A stretch of DNA of 55,252 bases from an uncultured Acidobacteriia bacterium (GCA_903825445.1 CAIKAS010000184.1:1-55252); one strand, 5' to 3'. Positions 34,737-44,864 are shown, counted from the first letter of the stretch. Notes: generated from the sequence alone by a model not told the origin. Program-made: numbers and translations.

Positions 34737-36698
34737 ATGTCTAACCATCCCAGTAACGATATCCAGTCCTCCCTGAACGAGAAGCGCATCTTCCCGCCAT
34801 CCCCCGGCTTCAGCGAGAAGTCCCACATCCCGTCTATCGCCGACTATGAGCGTCTCTACGCCGAAGCCGACGACGATCCCGAAAAATTCTGGGGCGATAT
34901 CGCAAAGAATCTCGAGTGGTTCAAGCCATGGACCAAAGTGCTCGACTGGTCCGATGCCCCCTTCGCGAAATGGTTCGTCGGCGGCAAGCTCAACCTTTCC
35001 TATAACTGCCTCGACCGTCACCTCACCACCTGGCGTAAGAACAAGGCCGCGCTCATTTGGGAAGGCGAACCGGGCGAAATCCGTACCCTCACCTATCAAC
35101 AACTCCACGACGAAGTCTGCCGCTTCGCCAACGTCCTGAAATCGCTCAACGTCAAGACCGGCGACCGCGTCGCGATCTATATGGGCACCTCGCCCGAACT
35201 CGCCATCGCCGTGTTGGCCTGCGCCCGTATCGGCGCGCCGCACACCGTGATCTTCGGCGGCTTCTCCTCGCAGGCCATTGCTGACCGCATTCACGATTCC
35301 CAGGCGTCATGTGTCATCACGCAGGACGGCACATTCCGCCGCGGCGCCGAAATTAAACTGAAGCCCGCCGTCGATGCCGCACTCGGCAACTGCCCCACCG
35401 TCCACTGCGTCATTGTCTTCAAGCGGACCGGTACCGAACAAGTCATGCTCCCCGGTCGCGATCACTGGTGGCATGAGCGCATGGCTATTGCCTCCGACGA
35501 ATGCCCCGCCGAGCATCTCGATTCCGAGCACCCTCTCTACCTGCTCTACACGTCAGGCACCACAGGCAAACCAAAGGGCATTCTGCACACAACCGGCGGT
35601 TACGCCGTCGGCACCTACATCACCAGTAAATGGGTCTTCGACCTGCGCGATGACGACATCTTTTGGTGCACCGCCGATATCGGCTGGGTCACCGGACACA
35701 GCTACGTGATTTACGGACCGCTTCAAAACGGAGCGACCGTCGTCATGTATGAAGGTGGCCCCGTCTACCCCCAGCCCGACCGTTTCTGGGACATGATCGA
35801 TCGGCACAAGGTCACCGTCTTCTACACTGCCCCCACCGCGATCCGGGCCTTCATGCGACTTGGCGAACAGTGGCCGGCGCGGCACGCTATGAAAACCTTG
35901 CGCCTGCTCGGCAGCGTCGGCGAACCCATCAACCCCGAAGCGTGGATGTGGTACCGCAGCCTGATCGGCCATGATCGCTGCCCCATTGTCGACACATGGT
36001 GGCAAACCGAAACCGGCGCTATCATGATCAGTCCGCTGCCAGGAGCGACGCCGACCAAGCCAGGCTCGTGCACCCGCCCGCTGCCCGGAGTGAAACTTGA
36101 AGTCGTCACGCGCGAAGGTGAACCCGTGCCGGCAGGCTCCGGCGGTTACCTGGTGATCCGCAAGCCGTGGCCTTCCATGACGCGCGGCATCTACAACGAT
36201 CCCGAGCGCTTCAAAGAAGCGTACTGGTCGCAAATCCCCGGTTCGTACTTCACCGGCGATGGCGCACGGCAGGACGAAGACGGCTACATCTGGGTGATGG
36301 GCCGCGTCGATGACGTGATCAACGTTTCCGGCCATCGCCTCAGCACCATGGAAGTGGAGTCCGCGCTGGTAGCCCACCCGAAGGTGGCCGAAGCGGCAGT
36401 AGTGGGACGTCCCGATGAGATCAAAGGCCAGGGCATCACCGCCTTCGTAACACTGCAACTGGGCTATGAAATGAGCGACGGCCTCAAAGAGGAACTCCGC
36501 GCCTGGGTTGGTAAAGAGATTGGGTCGCTTGCCAAGCCCGATGATATCCGGTTTACGGATTCCCTCCCCAAGACCAGAAGCGGTAAAATCATGCGCCGGT
36601 TGCTGCGCGAACTGGCGGCAGGCGGCGAGGTGAAGGGCGATACCACTACACTCGAAGATCTCGGCGTGCTGGCAAAACTAAGAGCCGACGAAGACTAA
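34737..36698 (+). CDS. acs: Acetyl-CoA synthetase
   Basis: 653 residues, the usual Acs length. Motifs: [19 protein letters not shown] (P-loop, near residue 270), [15 protein letters not shown] (acetate pocket and A5 motif), [20 protein letters not shown] (hinge and A8) and TRSGKIMRR with the catalytic, acetylation-regulated lysine at about residue 617. It converts acetate, ATP and CoA to acetyl-CoA via acetyl-AMP. The neighbouring DUF2277 gene follows 14 bp later. No acetyltransferase or deacetylase partner is adjacent. Confidence 0.95.
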   Translation: MSNHPSNDIQSSLNEKRIFPPSPGFSEKSHIPSIADYERLYAEADDDPEKFWGDIAKNLEWFKPWTKVLDWSDAPFAKWFVGGKLNLSYNCLDRHLTTWRKNKAALIWEGEPGEIRTLTYQQLHDEVCRFANVLKSLNVKTGDRVAIYMGTSPELAIAVLACARIGAPHTVIFGGFSSQAIADRIHDSQASCVITQDGTFRRGAEIKLKPAVDAALGNCPTVHCVIVFKRTGTEQVMLPGRDHWWHERMAIASDECPAEHLDSEHPLYLLYTSGTTGKPKGILHTTGGYAVGTYITSKWVFDLRDDDIFWCTADIGWVTGHSYVIYGPLQNGATVVMYEGGPVYPQPDRFWDMIDRHKVTVFYTAPTAIRAFMRLGEQWPARHAMKTLRLLGSVGEPINPEAWMWYRSLIGHDRCPIVDTWWQTETGAIMISPLPGATPTKPGSCTRPLPGVKLEVVTREGEPVPAGSGGYLVIRKPWPSMTRGIYNDPERFKEAYWSQIPGSYFTGDGARQDEDGYIWVMGRVDDVINVSGHRLSTMEVESALVAHPKVAEAAVVGRPDEIKGQGITAFVTLQLGYEMSDGLKEELRAWVGKEIGSLAKPDDIRFTDSLPKTRSGKIMRRLLRELAAGGEVKGDTTTLEDLGVLAKLRADED

Positions 36699-36712
36699 GA
36701 AGCAGGTGTCCA

Positions 36713-36979
36713 ATGTGCCGCAATATCAAGCCATTGTTTAATTTCGATCCGCCGACGACGGAAGAAGAAATCCGCGCGGCCTCGCTGCAGTTCGTGCGCA
36801 AGATCAGCGGCTTCACCAAGCCGTCGAAGGCCAACGAAGCGCCGTTTCATTTCGCGATAGAAGAAATCGCCGCGATCTCCGCTCGTCTGATCGATAGCCT
36901 GGAGACGAACGCCCCGCCGAAGAATCGTGAAGAAGAAGCGGCTAAGGCCAGAGCGAAGGCCGCTGTGCGATTCGCCTGA
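36713..36979 (+). CDS. DUF2277 family protein
   Basis: 88 residues. The opening MCRNIKPLFNFDPPTTEEEI and AASLQFVRKISGFTKPSKAN are the hallmark of the DUF2277 family, small cytoplasmic proteins with no known function. The C-terminus is Lys/Ala rich. It follows acs by 14 bp without a terminator, so it is probably co-transcribed. Confidence 0.85.
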   Translation: MCRNIKPLFNFDPPTTEEEIRAASLQFVRKISGFTKPSKANEAPFHFAIEEIAAISARLIDSLETNAPPKNREEEAAKARAKAAVRFA

Positions 36980-37075
36980 GTGCGCTTGTCACAGGCCGGT
37001 ATTCCGATCCCGACGCATAAAACAGTTGATTTCGCCGGGCGGGCAAACGGAATGGAAGGATTTGGAGAGGCGCCG

Positions 37076-37405
37076 ATGAAGAAGCAACCAAAGCGCATGA
37101 TTCCTTCCTTCGCGAACGAGACGGAGGAAGCCAAGTGGTGGTATGCCAATCGCGAGACCCATGCGAAGCAACTGAGCGCGGCGGTGAAAAGCGGCGAAGC
37201 CGCCGTCCTGACAAAGGAAAGATTACTGCAACGGATCGCAACTTCGCCGAAGCCTCCGGCTCCCGTGGTGGCACTAAGTATTCCGCAGGAAGATCTGGCC
37301 CTCGCGCGCAAACAAGCCCGTGAGAAGGGTCTGCCCTACCAAACCTACATCAAGTCGTTGCCACACGAAACGCTGTCCGCGCGCGAACGCCGCAAGGCGG
37401 GGTAG
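37076..37405 (+). CDS. CopG-family antitoxin-like protein
   Basis: 109 residues from ATG 37076 (GGAGAGG 6 nt upstream). The N-terminus IPSFANETEEAKWWYANRE and the C-terminal ribbon-helix-helix VVALSIPQEDLALARKQARE with GLPYQTYIKSL match CopG-type antitoxins that bind operator DNA as dimers through an N-terminal strand. A 30-residue insert sits between the two parts. No toxin gene is adjacent on either side; an XRE-like fragment follows after 7 bp. It may be a solitary antitoxin left from a decayed module. Confidence 0.7.
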   Translation: MKKQPKRMIPSFANETEEAKWWYANRETHAKQLSAAVKSGEAAVLTKERLLQRIATSPKPPAPVVALSIPQEDLALARKQAREKGLPYQTYIKSLPHETLSARERRKAG

Positions 37406-37412
37406 ACGAAGC

Positions 37413-37841
37413 ATGCAGGCAAAGACCGTAACCGCCCGGACGCCCGATGCGCTGGCCCGCACGCTTGGCCTCAGCGCCGTTGAATCGCAGGAATGGCAAG
37501 TGCAGTACGATCTCCTGAGCTTAGCGCTTTTCCCTTTTTCCCTTTACCTGCGCGCAGCGCCTGCCGCCATGCAGTTCAGCACCTGGAAGAGCGACGTGGC
37601 AGAGGAAAAGTTCGATGAGCCACAGGGGCGCCATATCGGGGATGATCGGAATTTACGGGCGCGTCGTATCGCTGTCGCTGGAAGCGAAGTCACGCGGCGG
37701 TGCGCGGGCGGATGTACCGTTCGATTTCTTTACTCGTCTCGTCGGCCGCATTCTGCAGATCGAAGTGAGTCTGCAGGTTCATCCAGAATTGGCTGGTGGT
37801 GGAAAAGTAACGGCCCAGACGCAGCGCCGTATCGGCAGTAA
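37413..37841 (+). pseudogene. Truncated XRE antitoxin-like gene
   Basis: The first 35 codons (MQAKTVTARTPDALARTLGL then SAVESQEWQVQYDLL) match the N-terminus of a family of XRE antitoxins. After that the frame turns into unrelated low-quality sequence and overlaps higA on the other strand. It has lost the helix-turn-helix, so it is read as a remnant, 7 bp downstream of the CopG gene. Confidence 0.55.
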
Positions 37842-37995
37842 TACCGCGCGCTTCGTTAACGATAGCGCTGATGCGCGACGCGGGAACGCGAAGTTCCAGC
37901 GCCAGACCGTTGATGCTGATTCCCGCAGGTTTCATAAAATCCTCCAGCAGGATTTCGCCGGGGTGGACCGGATCGGTTGGATTCTTGTGCGCCAT
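37690..37995 (-). CDS. higA: HigA-type antitoxin
   Basis: 101 residues from ATG 37995, with AAAGGAG 6 nt upstream. VHPGEILLEDFMKPAGIS starts the HigA/VapA-like family, followed by an XRE helix-turn-helix (INGLALELRVPASRISAIVN) and TSQFWMNLQTHFDLQNA. It neutralises the adjacent HigB and represses the operon. Toxin-first gene order and 11-bp spacing are typical for higBA. All family motifs are intact. Confidence 0.88.
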   Translation of the reverse strand: MAHKNPTDPVHPGEILLEDFMKPAGISINGLALELRVPASRISAIVNEARGITADTALRLGRYFSTTSQFWMNLQTHFDLQNAADETSKEIERYIRPRTAA

Positions 37996-38006
37996 GAGAA
38001 TCTCCT

Positions 38007-38282
38007 TTAACAATAATCGACAATTTCCGCGCGCGTCGCGTTTCCGCCGGACCAGACGAAGCAGACGCGAAACTGATCGTTGACGCGAATGGAATGCTGG
38101 CCTTTTCTGTCTTTGCCAAGCGCTTCGACCGACATTCCGCCGCCCGCAAGATCGGATAGTTGTCGGACTGAATCGAGCGCGATCAGGCGTCGGTACGCAA
38201 CGCGCTGGATGTTGCCGAACTTACGGCTGAGCTGCCGACGGAAGATCCTATCTGTTTCGGGGCAGTGAAAAGAAACGATCAC
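38007..38282 (-). CDS. higB: HigB/RelE-type toxin
   Basis: 91 residues. YRRLIALDSVRQLSDLAGGG, QHSIRVNDQFRVCFVW and AEIVDYC match HigB toxins, ribosome-dependent mRNA endonucleases of the RelE fold. The catalytic-type Arg/His (SIRVNDQFRV) segment is retained, so it is probably active. It lies just upstream of higA. Confidence 0.85.
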   Translation of the reverse strand: MIVSFHCPETDRIFRRQLSRKFGNIQRVAYRRLIALDSVRQLSDLAGGGMSVEALGKDRKGQHSIRVNDQFRVCFVWSGGNATRAEIVDYC

Positions 38283-38339
38283 GAAATCACGATTGTACCG
38301 CTATACGTCACACGGAAAACGGAATAGCGTAGGCACCCC

Positions 38340-39311
38340 CTACAAAAACAACCGGCTAACCGAAGTCTCCTCATGAATCGACTGAATGGCCGACGCCAGC
38401 AGCGGAGCCACCGATAACTGCCGAATCTTCCCGCACTTCTTCGCCTCTTCCGTCAGCGGAATCGAATTCGAAAACACTACCTCCCGAATCCCAGACGCCG
38501 CAATTCGCTCGATAGCCGGCCCTGAAAGCACCGCATGCGTCGCGCAAGCAGTCACACTCGCTGCGCCCTGTTCCAGCAGCGCTTCCGCACCCTTCACCAG
38601 CGTCCCGGCCGTGTCGATCAGATCGTCGACAAGAAGACAATTCTTGCCTTCCACGTCACCGATCACGTTCATCACTTCCGCCACATTCGCTTCTTCGCGG
38701 CGTTTATCGATAATCGCCAGCGGAGCATTGAGCCGCTTCGCAATCGACCGCGCACGCTCCACGCCGCCCGCATCCGGGGAGACCACTGTCAGTTCCCCTA
38801 TGTCCTGCGACTTCAGATAATCCACCGTCACTGGCCGGAAAAACAAATGGTCCACCGGAACGTCGAAAAAGCCCTGAATCTGCGCAGCATGCAGGTCGAG
38901 CGCCATAATTCGGTCCGCCCCTGCGCGCTCCAGCAACGACGCGATCAATTTCGCCGAAATAGGCACACGTGGCTTGTCTTTGCGGTCCTGCCGCCCGTAC
39001 CCGTAATACGGCAGCACTGCAGTGATGCGCTCCGCCGACGCGCGTTTCAACGCATCGATGGTGAGCAAAATCTCCATCAGGTGGAATTCCACCGGCGCGC
39101 ACGTCGGCTGCACCACGAAGCAATCGGCCCCACGAACATTCTCCAGCACCTGCAGATGGATCTCTCCATCCGCAAACTGGCGCAGCTTCATATCGCCCAT
39201 AGCGAGGCCGAGATTCTCGCAAATCTCCTTCGCCAGCGCCGGATTCGCGCTGCCTGTGAAGATCTTAATTCGCTCCGGATTCATCGCGCGTGCCGGCTTT
39301 GGGGCGGCCAT
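38340..39311 (-). CDS. prs: Ribose-phosphate pyrophosphokinase
   Basis: 323 residues making PRPP from ribose 5-phosphate and ATP. Motifs: FADGEIHLQVLENVRGADCF, PYYGYGRQDRKDKPRVPIS (flexible loop), the PRPP-binding NCLLVDDLIDTAGTLVKGAE, and VVSPDAGGVERA. ATG 39311 is chosen for the AAAGG 7 nt upstream; ATG 39284, which overlaps the ispE stop as ATGA, is an alternative. It is the last gene of acyP-apt-ispE-prs. PRPP links this gene functionally to apt. Confidence 0.93.
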   Translation of the reverse strand: MAAPKPARAMNPERIKIFTGSANPALAKEICENLGLAMGDMKLRQFADGEIHLQVLENVRGADCFVVQPTCAPVEFHLMEILLTIDALKRASAERITAVLPYYGYGRQDRKDKPRVPISAKLIASLLERAGADRIMALDLHAAQIQGFFDVPVDHLFFRPVTVDYLKSQDIGELTVVSPDAGGVERARSIAKRLNAPLAIIDKRREEANVAEVMNVIGDVEGKNCLLVDDLIDTAGTLVKGAEALLEQGAASVTACATHAVLSGPAIERIAASGIREVVFSNSIPLTEEAKKCGKIRQLSVAPLLASAIQSIHEETSVSRLFL

Positions 39312-40270
39312 ATTTCGTTACCTTTCGTTTTGTCTGCGATCGTATGTTGCTGAAGCGCGCGCCGCCATGCGCCCTGATACCGCGCACGGTTGACAAATGT
39401 CACCGCGAATGCCCGCTCCCCCGCCATCCCGCGTTTTTCCCACGCCAGTCGGGCCAATTCCAGCTTGCCCGGATTATCGAAAATTCCGAATACCGCGGAC
39501 CCCGACCCTGTCATCGCCACACGTCCAGCCCCGGCGGCCCGCAATCTCTCCCGAATGCCCGCAAGCTCCGGATAACGAGCCAACACCACAGCCTCAAAAT
39601 CGTTGATTATGCTGGATTTATTTCCCGCCCACGCCTCGCGCTGGAAACTATCTAGTTTATTTTGTAACCCAATATTTGTCAACGTACCAGACAGCGGAGC
39701 TGCCGTTAGGGTCAATGACACGTCTCGATACGCGTCCGCCGTCGACGAATGCACCGCAGAGGCAATTACCAGCGCCTGCTCCGCCGCCCGATCCGGCAAA
39801 GGATAAAGTTCCTCACCACGCCCCAGCCCCAGCGCTGTCCCGCCATACAGGAAAAACGGCACGTCGCTGCCCAGCTTCGCCCCAAGCGCCGCCAATTGCT
39901 CCATCGGCAACCGGATCCCCGCCAGCACCGGCAGCGTCAGCAGAACCGCAGCCGCATCGGACGACCCTCCGCCGAGCCCCGCGCCCGCCGGAATGGTCTT
40001 CGCTAACTTGATCCGGACCGCGCCCTGTTTCTGTCCAGCCTCCATCACCAGCCGCGCCGCGCGCTCCGCAAGATTATCCGCGATCTCCGGTGTACCTTCC
40101 ATCTCGATCCGGCTGGTTCTCCCCGGCGTGAACGAAACTTCCAGCTTGTCGGCGAGTGAAATCGTCTGGAAGACCGTGCGCAGTTCGTGATAGCCGTCCG
40201 GCCGTTTGCAGAGCACGCGCAGCCCCAGATTGAGCTTGGCGTATGCCTTCACACTGGCGGCTCGCGTCAT
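39281..40270 (-). CDS. ispE: 4-diphosphocytidyl-2-C-methylerythritol kinase
   Basis: 329-residue GHMP kinase of the non-mevalonate isoprenoid pathway. AYAKLNLGLRVLCKRPDGYHEL carries the conserved catalytic Lys/Asp region, and IPAGAGLGGGSSDAAAVL is the GHMP ATP-binding loop; VAMTGSGSAVFGIF is the third motif. It overlaps apt by one base (TAATG) and prs by 31 bp. Position beside prs is common in bacteria. Confidence 0.93.
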   Translation of the reverse strand: MTRAASVKAYAKLNLGLRVLCKRPDGYHELRTVFQTISLADKLEVSFTPGRTSRIEMEGTPEIADNLAERAARLVMEAGQKQGAVRIKLAKTIPAGAGLGGGSSDAAAVLLTLPVLAGIRLPMEQLAALGAKLGSDVPFFLYGGTALGLGRGEELYPLPDRAAEQALVIASAVHSSTADAYRDVSLTLTAAPLSGTLTNIGLQNKLDSFQREAWAGNKSSIINDFEAVVLARYPELAGIRERLRAAGAGRVAMTGSGSAVFGIFDNPGKLELARLAWEKRGMAGERAFAVTFVNRARYQGAWRRALQQHTIADKTKGNEIWPPQSRHAR

Positions 40271-40791
40271 TATTCGTCGTATTTGAGGAGCGAGTACACG
40301 TCGTAACCGCCGAGTTTGCCACGTCCGTTCAGGAACGTCAGTTCCACCACGAACCCCAACCCGGCCACCGTGCCGCCCAGCCCTTCTACCAACTGCGCTA
40401 CAGCCCGCGCTGTTCCTCCGGTCGCGAGCAGATCGTCCACAATTAGCACGCGCGTGCCTTTGCTGACAGCGTCTTTGTGAATTTCAAGCGTATCGCTTCC
40501 GTATTCCAGATCGTAGGAAATCGACGCCGTCTCGGCCGGCAGCTTCTTCGGCTTGCGCACAGGCACGAAACCAGCGCCCAGCGCATAAGCCAGGGCCGGC
40601 GCGAAAATAAACCCGCGCGATTCGATGCCGATCACCACATCCACCTGCGCGCCCGCATACTGCGCCCGCAACGCGTCGATGGTCCCGCGCAGCCCGCGCG
40701 GATCCTTCAGCATGGTCGTTATGTCATAGAAAAGAATGCCGGGTTTGGGAAAGTCCGGCACCTCGCGAATCAGTTGTTTCAGATTGTCCAA
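40270..40791 (-). CDS. apt: Adenine phosphoribosyltransferase
   Basis: 173 residues; salvages adenine with PRPP to [24 protein letters not shown] is the PRPP loop, and [14 protein letters not shown] plus [22 protein letters not shown] are family hallmarks. Part of acyP-apt-ispE-prs. Confidence 0.94.
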   Translation of the reverse strand: MDNLKQLIREVPDFPKPGILFYDITTMLKDPRGLRGTIDALRAQYAGAQVDVVIGIESRGFIFAPALAYALGAGFVPVRKPKKLPAETASISYDLEYGSDTLEIHKDAVSKGTRVLIVDDLLATGGTARAVAQLVEGLGGTVAGLGFVVELTFLNGRGKLGGYDVYSLLKYDE

Positions 40792-40812
40792 GTCGGTCGA
40801 TGCTCCAGGGAA

Positions 40813-41094
40813 TTACTTCGTGTGGAAGGACTTTAATTGTTGCATTTCCGCGTCTTGCTGTTCAACCCCATGCACTTCGGAAAGCGAGGGGCCCTGGTGC
40901 AGCCGCGCAGCGAGCTTGTCGAGTTGCTCGACAGTTCCCACTGCGTAAGCTTCCACCCGGCCATCGTCCAGATTCCGCACCCAGCCAGCCACACCAATCG
41001 ACTTCGCGTGGTGTTCCACATGCCATCGGAATCCCACACCTTGCACGCGCCCGGAAACAAACCACCGCCGCGCCATTTCATTTTTCACTGCCAT
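40813..41094 (-). CDS. acyP: Acylphosphatase
   Basis: 93 residues from ATG 41094. The signature VSGRVQGVGFRWHVEHHAK contains the catalytic Arg; GVAGWVRNLDDGRVEAYAVG is the second motif with the catalytic Asn. It hydrolyses acyl phosphates. The start is uncertain: a GGAG lies only 2 nt upstream, and MARR 18 bp further in is an alternative. First gene of the leftward apt operon. Confidence 0.88.
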   Translation of the reverse strand: MAVKNEMARRWFVSGRVQGVGFRWHVEHHAKSIGVAGWVRNLDDGRVEAYAVGTVEQLDKLAARLHQGPSLSEVHGVEQQDAEMQQLKSFHTK

Positions 41095-41103
41095 ATCTCC
41101 AGG

Positions 41104-41149
41104 TCTTCTCTGCGATCTCTGCGCAATCTCTGCGTGCTCTGCGTGACAC
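41104..41149. repeat. TCTCTGCG-type dispersed repeat
   Basis: Four copies of a TCTCTGCG-like word at about 10-11 bp spacing (41107, 41117, 41128, 41138) fill the gap between acyP and the YjhG-type gene. Same type as 94-144. Confidence 0.6.
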
Positions 41150-41165
41150 CCTGGCAAGCGTATAA

Positions 41166-43121
41166 CTACTTTGCCAGCGCCTTCTTCCCCGCCTCCAGCA
41201 CCTTCAGGATCGCATCCGTATCGAACACGCATCCACCCCACGTCCCGCCACTCACATCCTGCAGCGCCGCCCAGAGTCGAGTGTCGTCCGGCAGATTCGG
41301 ATCGGCCGCAAGATCCGGTCGCGGCTCACGCGCCGCCAGAATCGCCGTACCCGCGTCCACACCCTGCACCACTCCGCCTTCGCCCACCATATTCAAAGTG
41401 CCATGCAGCCCCACGCGGTCAATCACGATCTCAACCATGTCGCCCTCGCGCAGCCGCCCAATCGGCCCGCCCGCCAAAGCCTCCGGCGAGATGTGCCCAA
41501 TACAAGCGCCCGTCGAGACCCCGCTGAAACGCGCATCGGTCACCAGCGCCACATGCTTGCCGAACGGCAAATACTTCAGCGCCGAAGTCAGCTGGTAAGT
41601 CTCTTCCATACCCGCGCCCATAGGTCCGCGGCAGATCAACACCAGCACATCGCCCTTCTGAATCTGCTTCGCCTTGATCGCCGCCACTGCCGCGGGCTCA
41701 GTTAGAAATACCTTCGCCGGTCCAACCTTGCGATACACACCATCGGCATCCACCACCGAAGGATCAATCGCCGTAGCCTTAATCACCGACCCCTCCGGCG
41801 CCAAATTCCCCGCTGGAAAACAAACAGTCGACGTCATCCCGTGTTTCGCAGCCGCCTCGGGCGAGAGAATCACGGAATCTGGATCAATCCCATCGCGCTC
41901 ATGCAGTAACTTCCGCAGCGCGTGCCGGCGTTCGGAACTTTCCCATTCATCCAGCTGCTGGTCAATATTCGCGCCGCTCGCCGTGAGTGCCTTTGTTTCA
42001 AGCAGGCCCGCCCGCCTTAAGTGCAGCATCACCTCCGGAACTCCGCCCGCCAGAAATACATGGACAGTCGCCATAGGCCCGTTCGGCATCACATCCACCA
42101 GGCGCGGCACCGTGCGATTGATCCGCGACCAATCGTCCGCCACCGGCCGCTTCAATCCCGCCGCATGCGCGATAGCAGGCGTATGAAGGATCAAATTCAT
42201 AGATCCGCCAAATGCCGCGTGCACCACCATGGCGTTGTAGAACGACGCGTCGGTCAAAATATCCCGCATCACCGTGCCGCGCTTCTCCATCGCCATGAGC
42301 GCTTTTGCCGACCGCGACGCCATATCGAGCCAGATCGCATGGCCCGAAGGAGCCAGCGCAGAATGCCCCAGCGACATTCCCAGCGCCTCGCCCACTACCT
42401 GCGATGTCGCAGCGGTACCAAGGAACTGGCATCCGCCACCCGGCGACGCACAGGTGCGGCAACCAAGATCGGCCGCATCTTCCAGACTGATTTCGCCATG
42501 CGCGTAGCGAACCCCGATGCTTTGAATCCGCCCCGCGTCTTCGCCTTTCTCGGGCAACAGTGTCACACCACCTGGCACCAGCACGCAAGGCAGATCATGC
42601 ATGGAAGCCAGCGCTATCATCATCGCCGGCAGGCCTTTATCGCAGGTAGCAACACCCAGCACGCCACGCCGCGTAGGCAGCGAACGGATTAGCCTGCGGA
42701 AAATGACAGCCGCATCATTGCGATAAGGCAAACTATCGAACATCGCCGTAGTTCCCTGCGAACGGCCATCGCAAGGATCCGTGCAATAACCCGCAAACGG
42801 AATCGCGCCTGCCGCTTTGAACTCGCGCGCAGCCGCTTCCATCAACAGACCAACTTCCCAATGCCCAGTGTGATAACCCAGCGCGATCGCCGTTCCATCA
42901 GCGGCCCGAATACCCCCGTGCGTCGAAAGAATCAGGTACTCTTTCCCGCCCAGAGCCGCCGGATTCCACCCCATCCCGGCATTCTGACTCAGGCCGAAAA
43001 GATCACCCGAAGGCCGCTCGCGCAGCATCTCCGCAGTCAGCGGCAGCGACCCCGCGGGCCCCTTAGCCCGAGTGGGAACATCAAACAGCCCGTCTATCCC
43101 GGCATCAAGAAAATTAAACAT
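41166..43121 (-). CDS. IlvD/Edd-family dehydratase, YjhG/YagF type
   Basis: 651 residues, matching the YjhG/YagF branch (D-xylonate or related sugar-acid dehydratases) rather than IlvD (about 560) or Edd (about 600). Diagnostic segments: [39 protein letters not shown] (first cluster cysteine region), [34 protein letters not shown] (third cysteine), and [20 protein letters not shown]. All iron-sulfur cysteines are present. It would dehydrate a pentonate or hexonate to a 2-keto-3-deoxy acid. The SDR downstream of a short repeat-filled gap on the same strand may act on the same sugar. Confidence 0.88.
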   Translation of the reverse strand: MFNFLDAGIDGLFDVPTRAKGPAGSLPLTAEMLRERPSGDLFGLSQNAGMGWNPAALGGKEYLILSTHGGIRAADGTAIALGYHTGHWEVGLLMEAAAREFKAAGAIPFAGYCTDPCDGRSQGTTAMFDSLPYRNDAAVIFRRLIRSLPTRRGVLGVATCDKGLPAMMIALASMHDLPCVLVPGGVTLLPEKGEDAGRIQSIGVRYAHGEISLEDAADLGCRTCASPGGGCQFLGTAATSQVVGEALGMSLGHSALAPSGHAIWLDMASRSAKALMAMEKRGTVMRDILTDASFYNAMVVHAAFGGSMNLILHTPAIAHAAGLKRPVADDWSRINRTVPRLVDVMPNGPMATVHVFLAGGVPEVMLHLRRAGLLETKALTASGANIDQQLDEWESSERRHALRKLLHERDGIDPDSVILSPEAAAKHGMTSTVCFPAGNLAPEGSVIKATAIDPSVVDADGVYRKVGPAKVFLTEPAAVAAIKAKQIQKGDVLVLICRGPMGAGMEETYQLTSALKYLPFGKHVALVTDARFSGVSTGACIGHISPEALAGGPIGRLREGDMVEIVIDRVGLHGTLNMVGEGGVVQGVDAGTAILAAREPRPDLAADPNLPDDTRLWAALQDVSGGTWGGCVFDTDAILKVLEAGKKALAK

Positions 43122-43123
43122 GT

Positions 43124-43156
43124 GTTATCGGCGTTTATCGGCGTTCATCGGCGGCC
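43124..43156. repeat. ATCGGCG-type dispersed repeat
   Basis: TTATCGGCG, TTTATCGGCG and TTCATCGGCG follow one another (about 10-bp period) in the short gap between the SDR and the dehydratase. Same class as 32166-32200. Confidence 0.6.
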
Positions 43157-43905
43157 TATGCCGTCGTCCCACCGTCAATAAACATCAGCGACCCCGTCAC
43201 AAACCCTGCCTCACTGGAGCAAAGATACAGCACCAGATCCGCCATCTCGTCCGGACGCCCCAGCCTGCCCACCGGCTGCCGCGCATTGAGTTCCGCACGA
43301 ATCTTCTCCACCTCATGGCTGTGATACTTCGCGATGTAAGCTTCCACGAACGGCGTATCGGTAGTACCCGGGCAGATCGCATTCACGCGAACCTTGCCTG
43401 CATACTCCAGCGCCACCTGTTTCGTCATCGCCAGCACAGCGCCCTTGCTCGCGCCGTAAGCAAAGCGCCGCCGGAAGCCCTTCATGCCCGCCGTCGACGC
43501 GATATTTACAATGTTTCCGCCCGATGCGATTAATAGCGGGATCGCTGCTTTGGTCACGAAGAAAGTGCCTTCCACATTGACTTTCATCACCCGCTGGAAA
43601 TCTTCCGTAGACGTCTCTTCCACCGAGCCTACCAGCCCGATACCCGCATTGTTGACCAGGATATCCAGCTTCGGCAGCGCCGCAAACGTGGACTTCACGG
43701 CAGCTTCATCGGTGATGTCCAGCTTGACGACAGTGGAACCCGGCAATTCCGCCGAAAGCGTCTTCGCGCGCGCTTCATTAATGTCGGTAATAACCACCTT
43801 CGCGCCAGACCAAGTCAGTCGCCGGCAGATCGCCTCGCCAATTCCACTAGCCCCGCCGGTTACCAGCGCGGTCAATCCATCCAGACGAAAAGGTTCTTTG
43901 TTCAT
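43156..43905 (-). CDS. SDR family dehydrogenase
   Basis: 249 residues with TGGASGIGEAICRRL (NAD-binding), NNAGIGLVGSV and the catalytic YGASKGAVLAMTK. C-terminal CSSEAGFVTGSLMFIDGGTT is typical of classical SDRs. It is upstream of and probably co-transcribed with the sugar-acid dehydratase, so a 2-keto-3-deoxy-sugar-acid or sugar dehydrogenase role is likely, but substrate cannot be set from sequence. Confidence 0.82.
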   Translation of the reverse strand: MNKEPFRLDGLTALVTGGASGIGEAICRRLTWSGAKVVITDINEARAKTLSAELPGSTVVKLDITDEAAVKSTFAALPKLDILVNNAGIGLVGSVEETSTEDFQRVMKVNVEGTFFVTKAAIPLLIASGGNIVNIASTAGMKGFRRRFAYGASKGAVLAMTKQVALEYAGKVRVNAICPGTTDTPFVEAYIAKYHSHEVEKIRAELNARQPVGRLGRPDEMADLVLYLCSSEAGFVTGSLMFIDGGTTA

Positions 43906-43976
43906 AAGATTTCAAGGGGTAACCCTGAGTATACTTTGCACCCCTCGCGAGGCTTTCCAATCTCGGGGATATACTA

Positions 43977-44744
43977 ATGAATTCCATGTCCACCACCAAT
44001 CTCTCAGGAAAAATCGCGCTCATCACAGGCGGCAGCCGAGGCCTCGGCCGCGCCATGGCGCTGTCACTTAGTGCTGCCGGCGCCACCATCGCCCTGGTCG
44101 CGCGTGACGCCGAAAAGCTCGCCTCCGTAAAAGCCGAGATCGAGGCCGTCGGAGGCAAAGCCGCTACCTTCGTGGCGGATGTCGTCGATGAAGCCAGCGT
44201 CACGCGCCTGCAAACGGACATCGCCGCGAAACTCGGCACAGTTCAGATCCTGATCAACAACGCGGGCATGAACATCAGGAAAAACCTGGTCGACTTCACG
44301 CTCGACGAATGGAACAAGGTTCTCGACACCAACCTGACCAGCGTCTTCCTCATGTGCCGGGCGTTCGTGCCAGGCATGCAGGGCACAGGCTACGGACGCG
44401 TCCTGAACATGACGTCGATCATGAGCCACATCTCGCTTCCCGGCCGCGCGGCTTACTCATCGAGCAAGGCAGCGCTCCTCGGACTCACCCGCGCCCTGGC
44501 CCTCGAACTGGCTACCGAGGGAATCACAGTCAACGGCATCAGCCCCGGCCCCTTCGGCACGGAAATGAACACGCCGCTGATGCAGAACCCGGAGCTCAAC
44601 GCCCAGTTCGTCGCCAACATTCCGGTAGGCCGCTGGGGCAAAGTGGAAGAGATCGGCTCGCTTGCCTGCTACCTCTGCTCGGAAGACGCGGGCTTCATCA
44701 CGGGCACGGATATTCTAATCGATGGCGGCTGGACGGCGAAGTAG
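43977..44744 (+). CDS. SDR family oxidoreductase
   Basis: 255 residues, classical SDR: ITGGSRGLGRAMALSLS, NNAGMNIRKNLVDFT, catalytic YSSSKAALLGLTRAL, and GFITGTDILIDGGWTAK. Similar to gluconate 5-dehydrogenase and FabG-like enzymes. It is divergent from the other SDR with a 71-bp shared promoter region, which fits shared control of a sugar-acid pathway. The exact substrate is unknown. Confidence 0.82.
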   Translation: MNSMSTTNLSGKIALITGGSRGLGRAMALSLSAAGATIALVARDAEKLASVKAEIEAVGGKAATFVADVVDEASVTRLQTDIAAKLGTVQILINNAGMNIRKNLVDFTLDEWNKVLDTNLTSVFLMCRAFVPGMQGTGYGRVLNMTSIMSHISLPGRAAYSSSKAALLGLTRALALELATEGITVNGISPGPFGTEMNTPLMQNPELNAQFVANIPVGRWGKVEEIGSLACYLCSEDAGFITGTDILIDGGWTAK

Positions 44745-44864
44745 GGGCAGGGCGCCGCGAAGCCGGTTTAGCCTGGTAAAGCCATTTAAGGGGTCAAAAG
44801 TGGCCTTTTGTGGGTTCGCGGCCACTAGCCAGATCCTAATTGATGGAGGAACGGATCATCCGGC

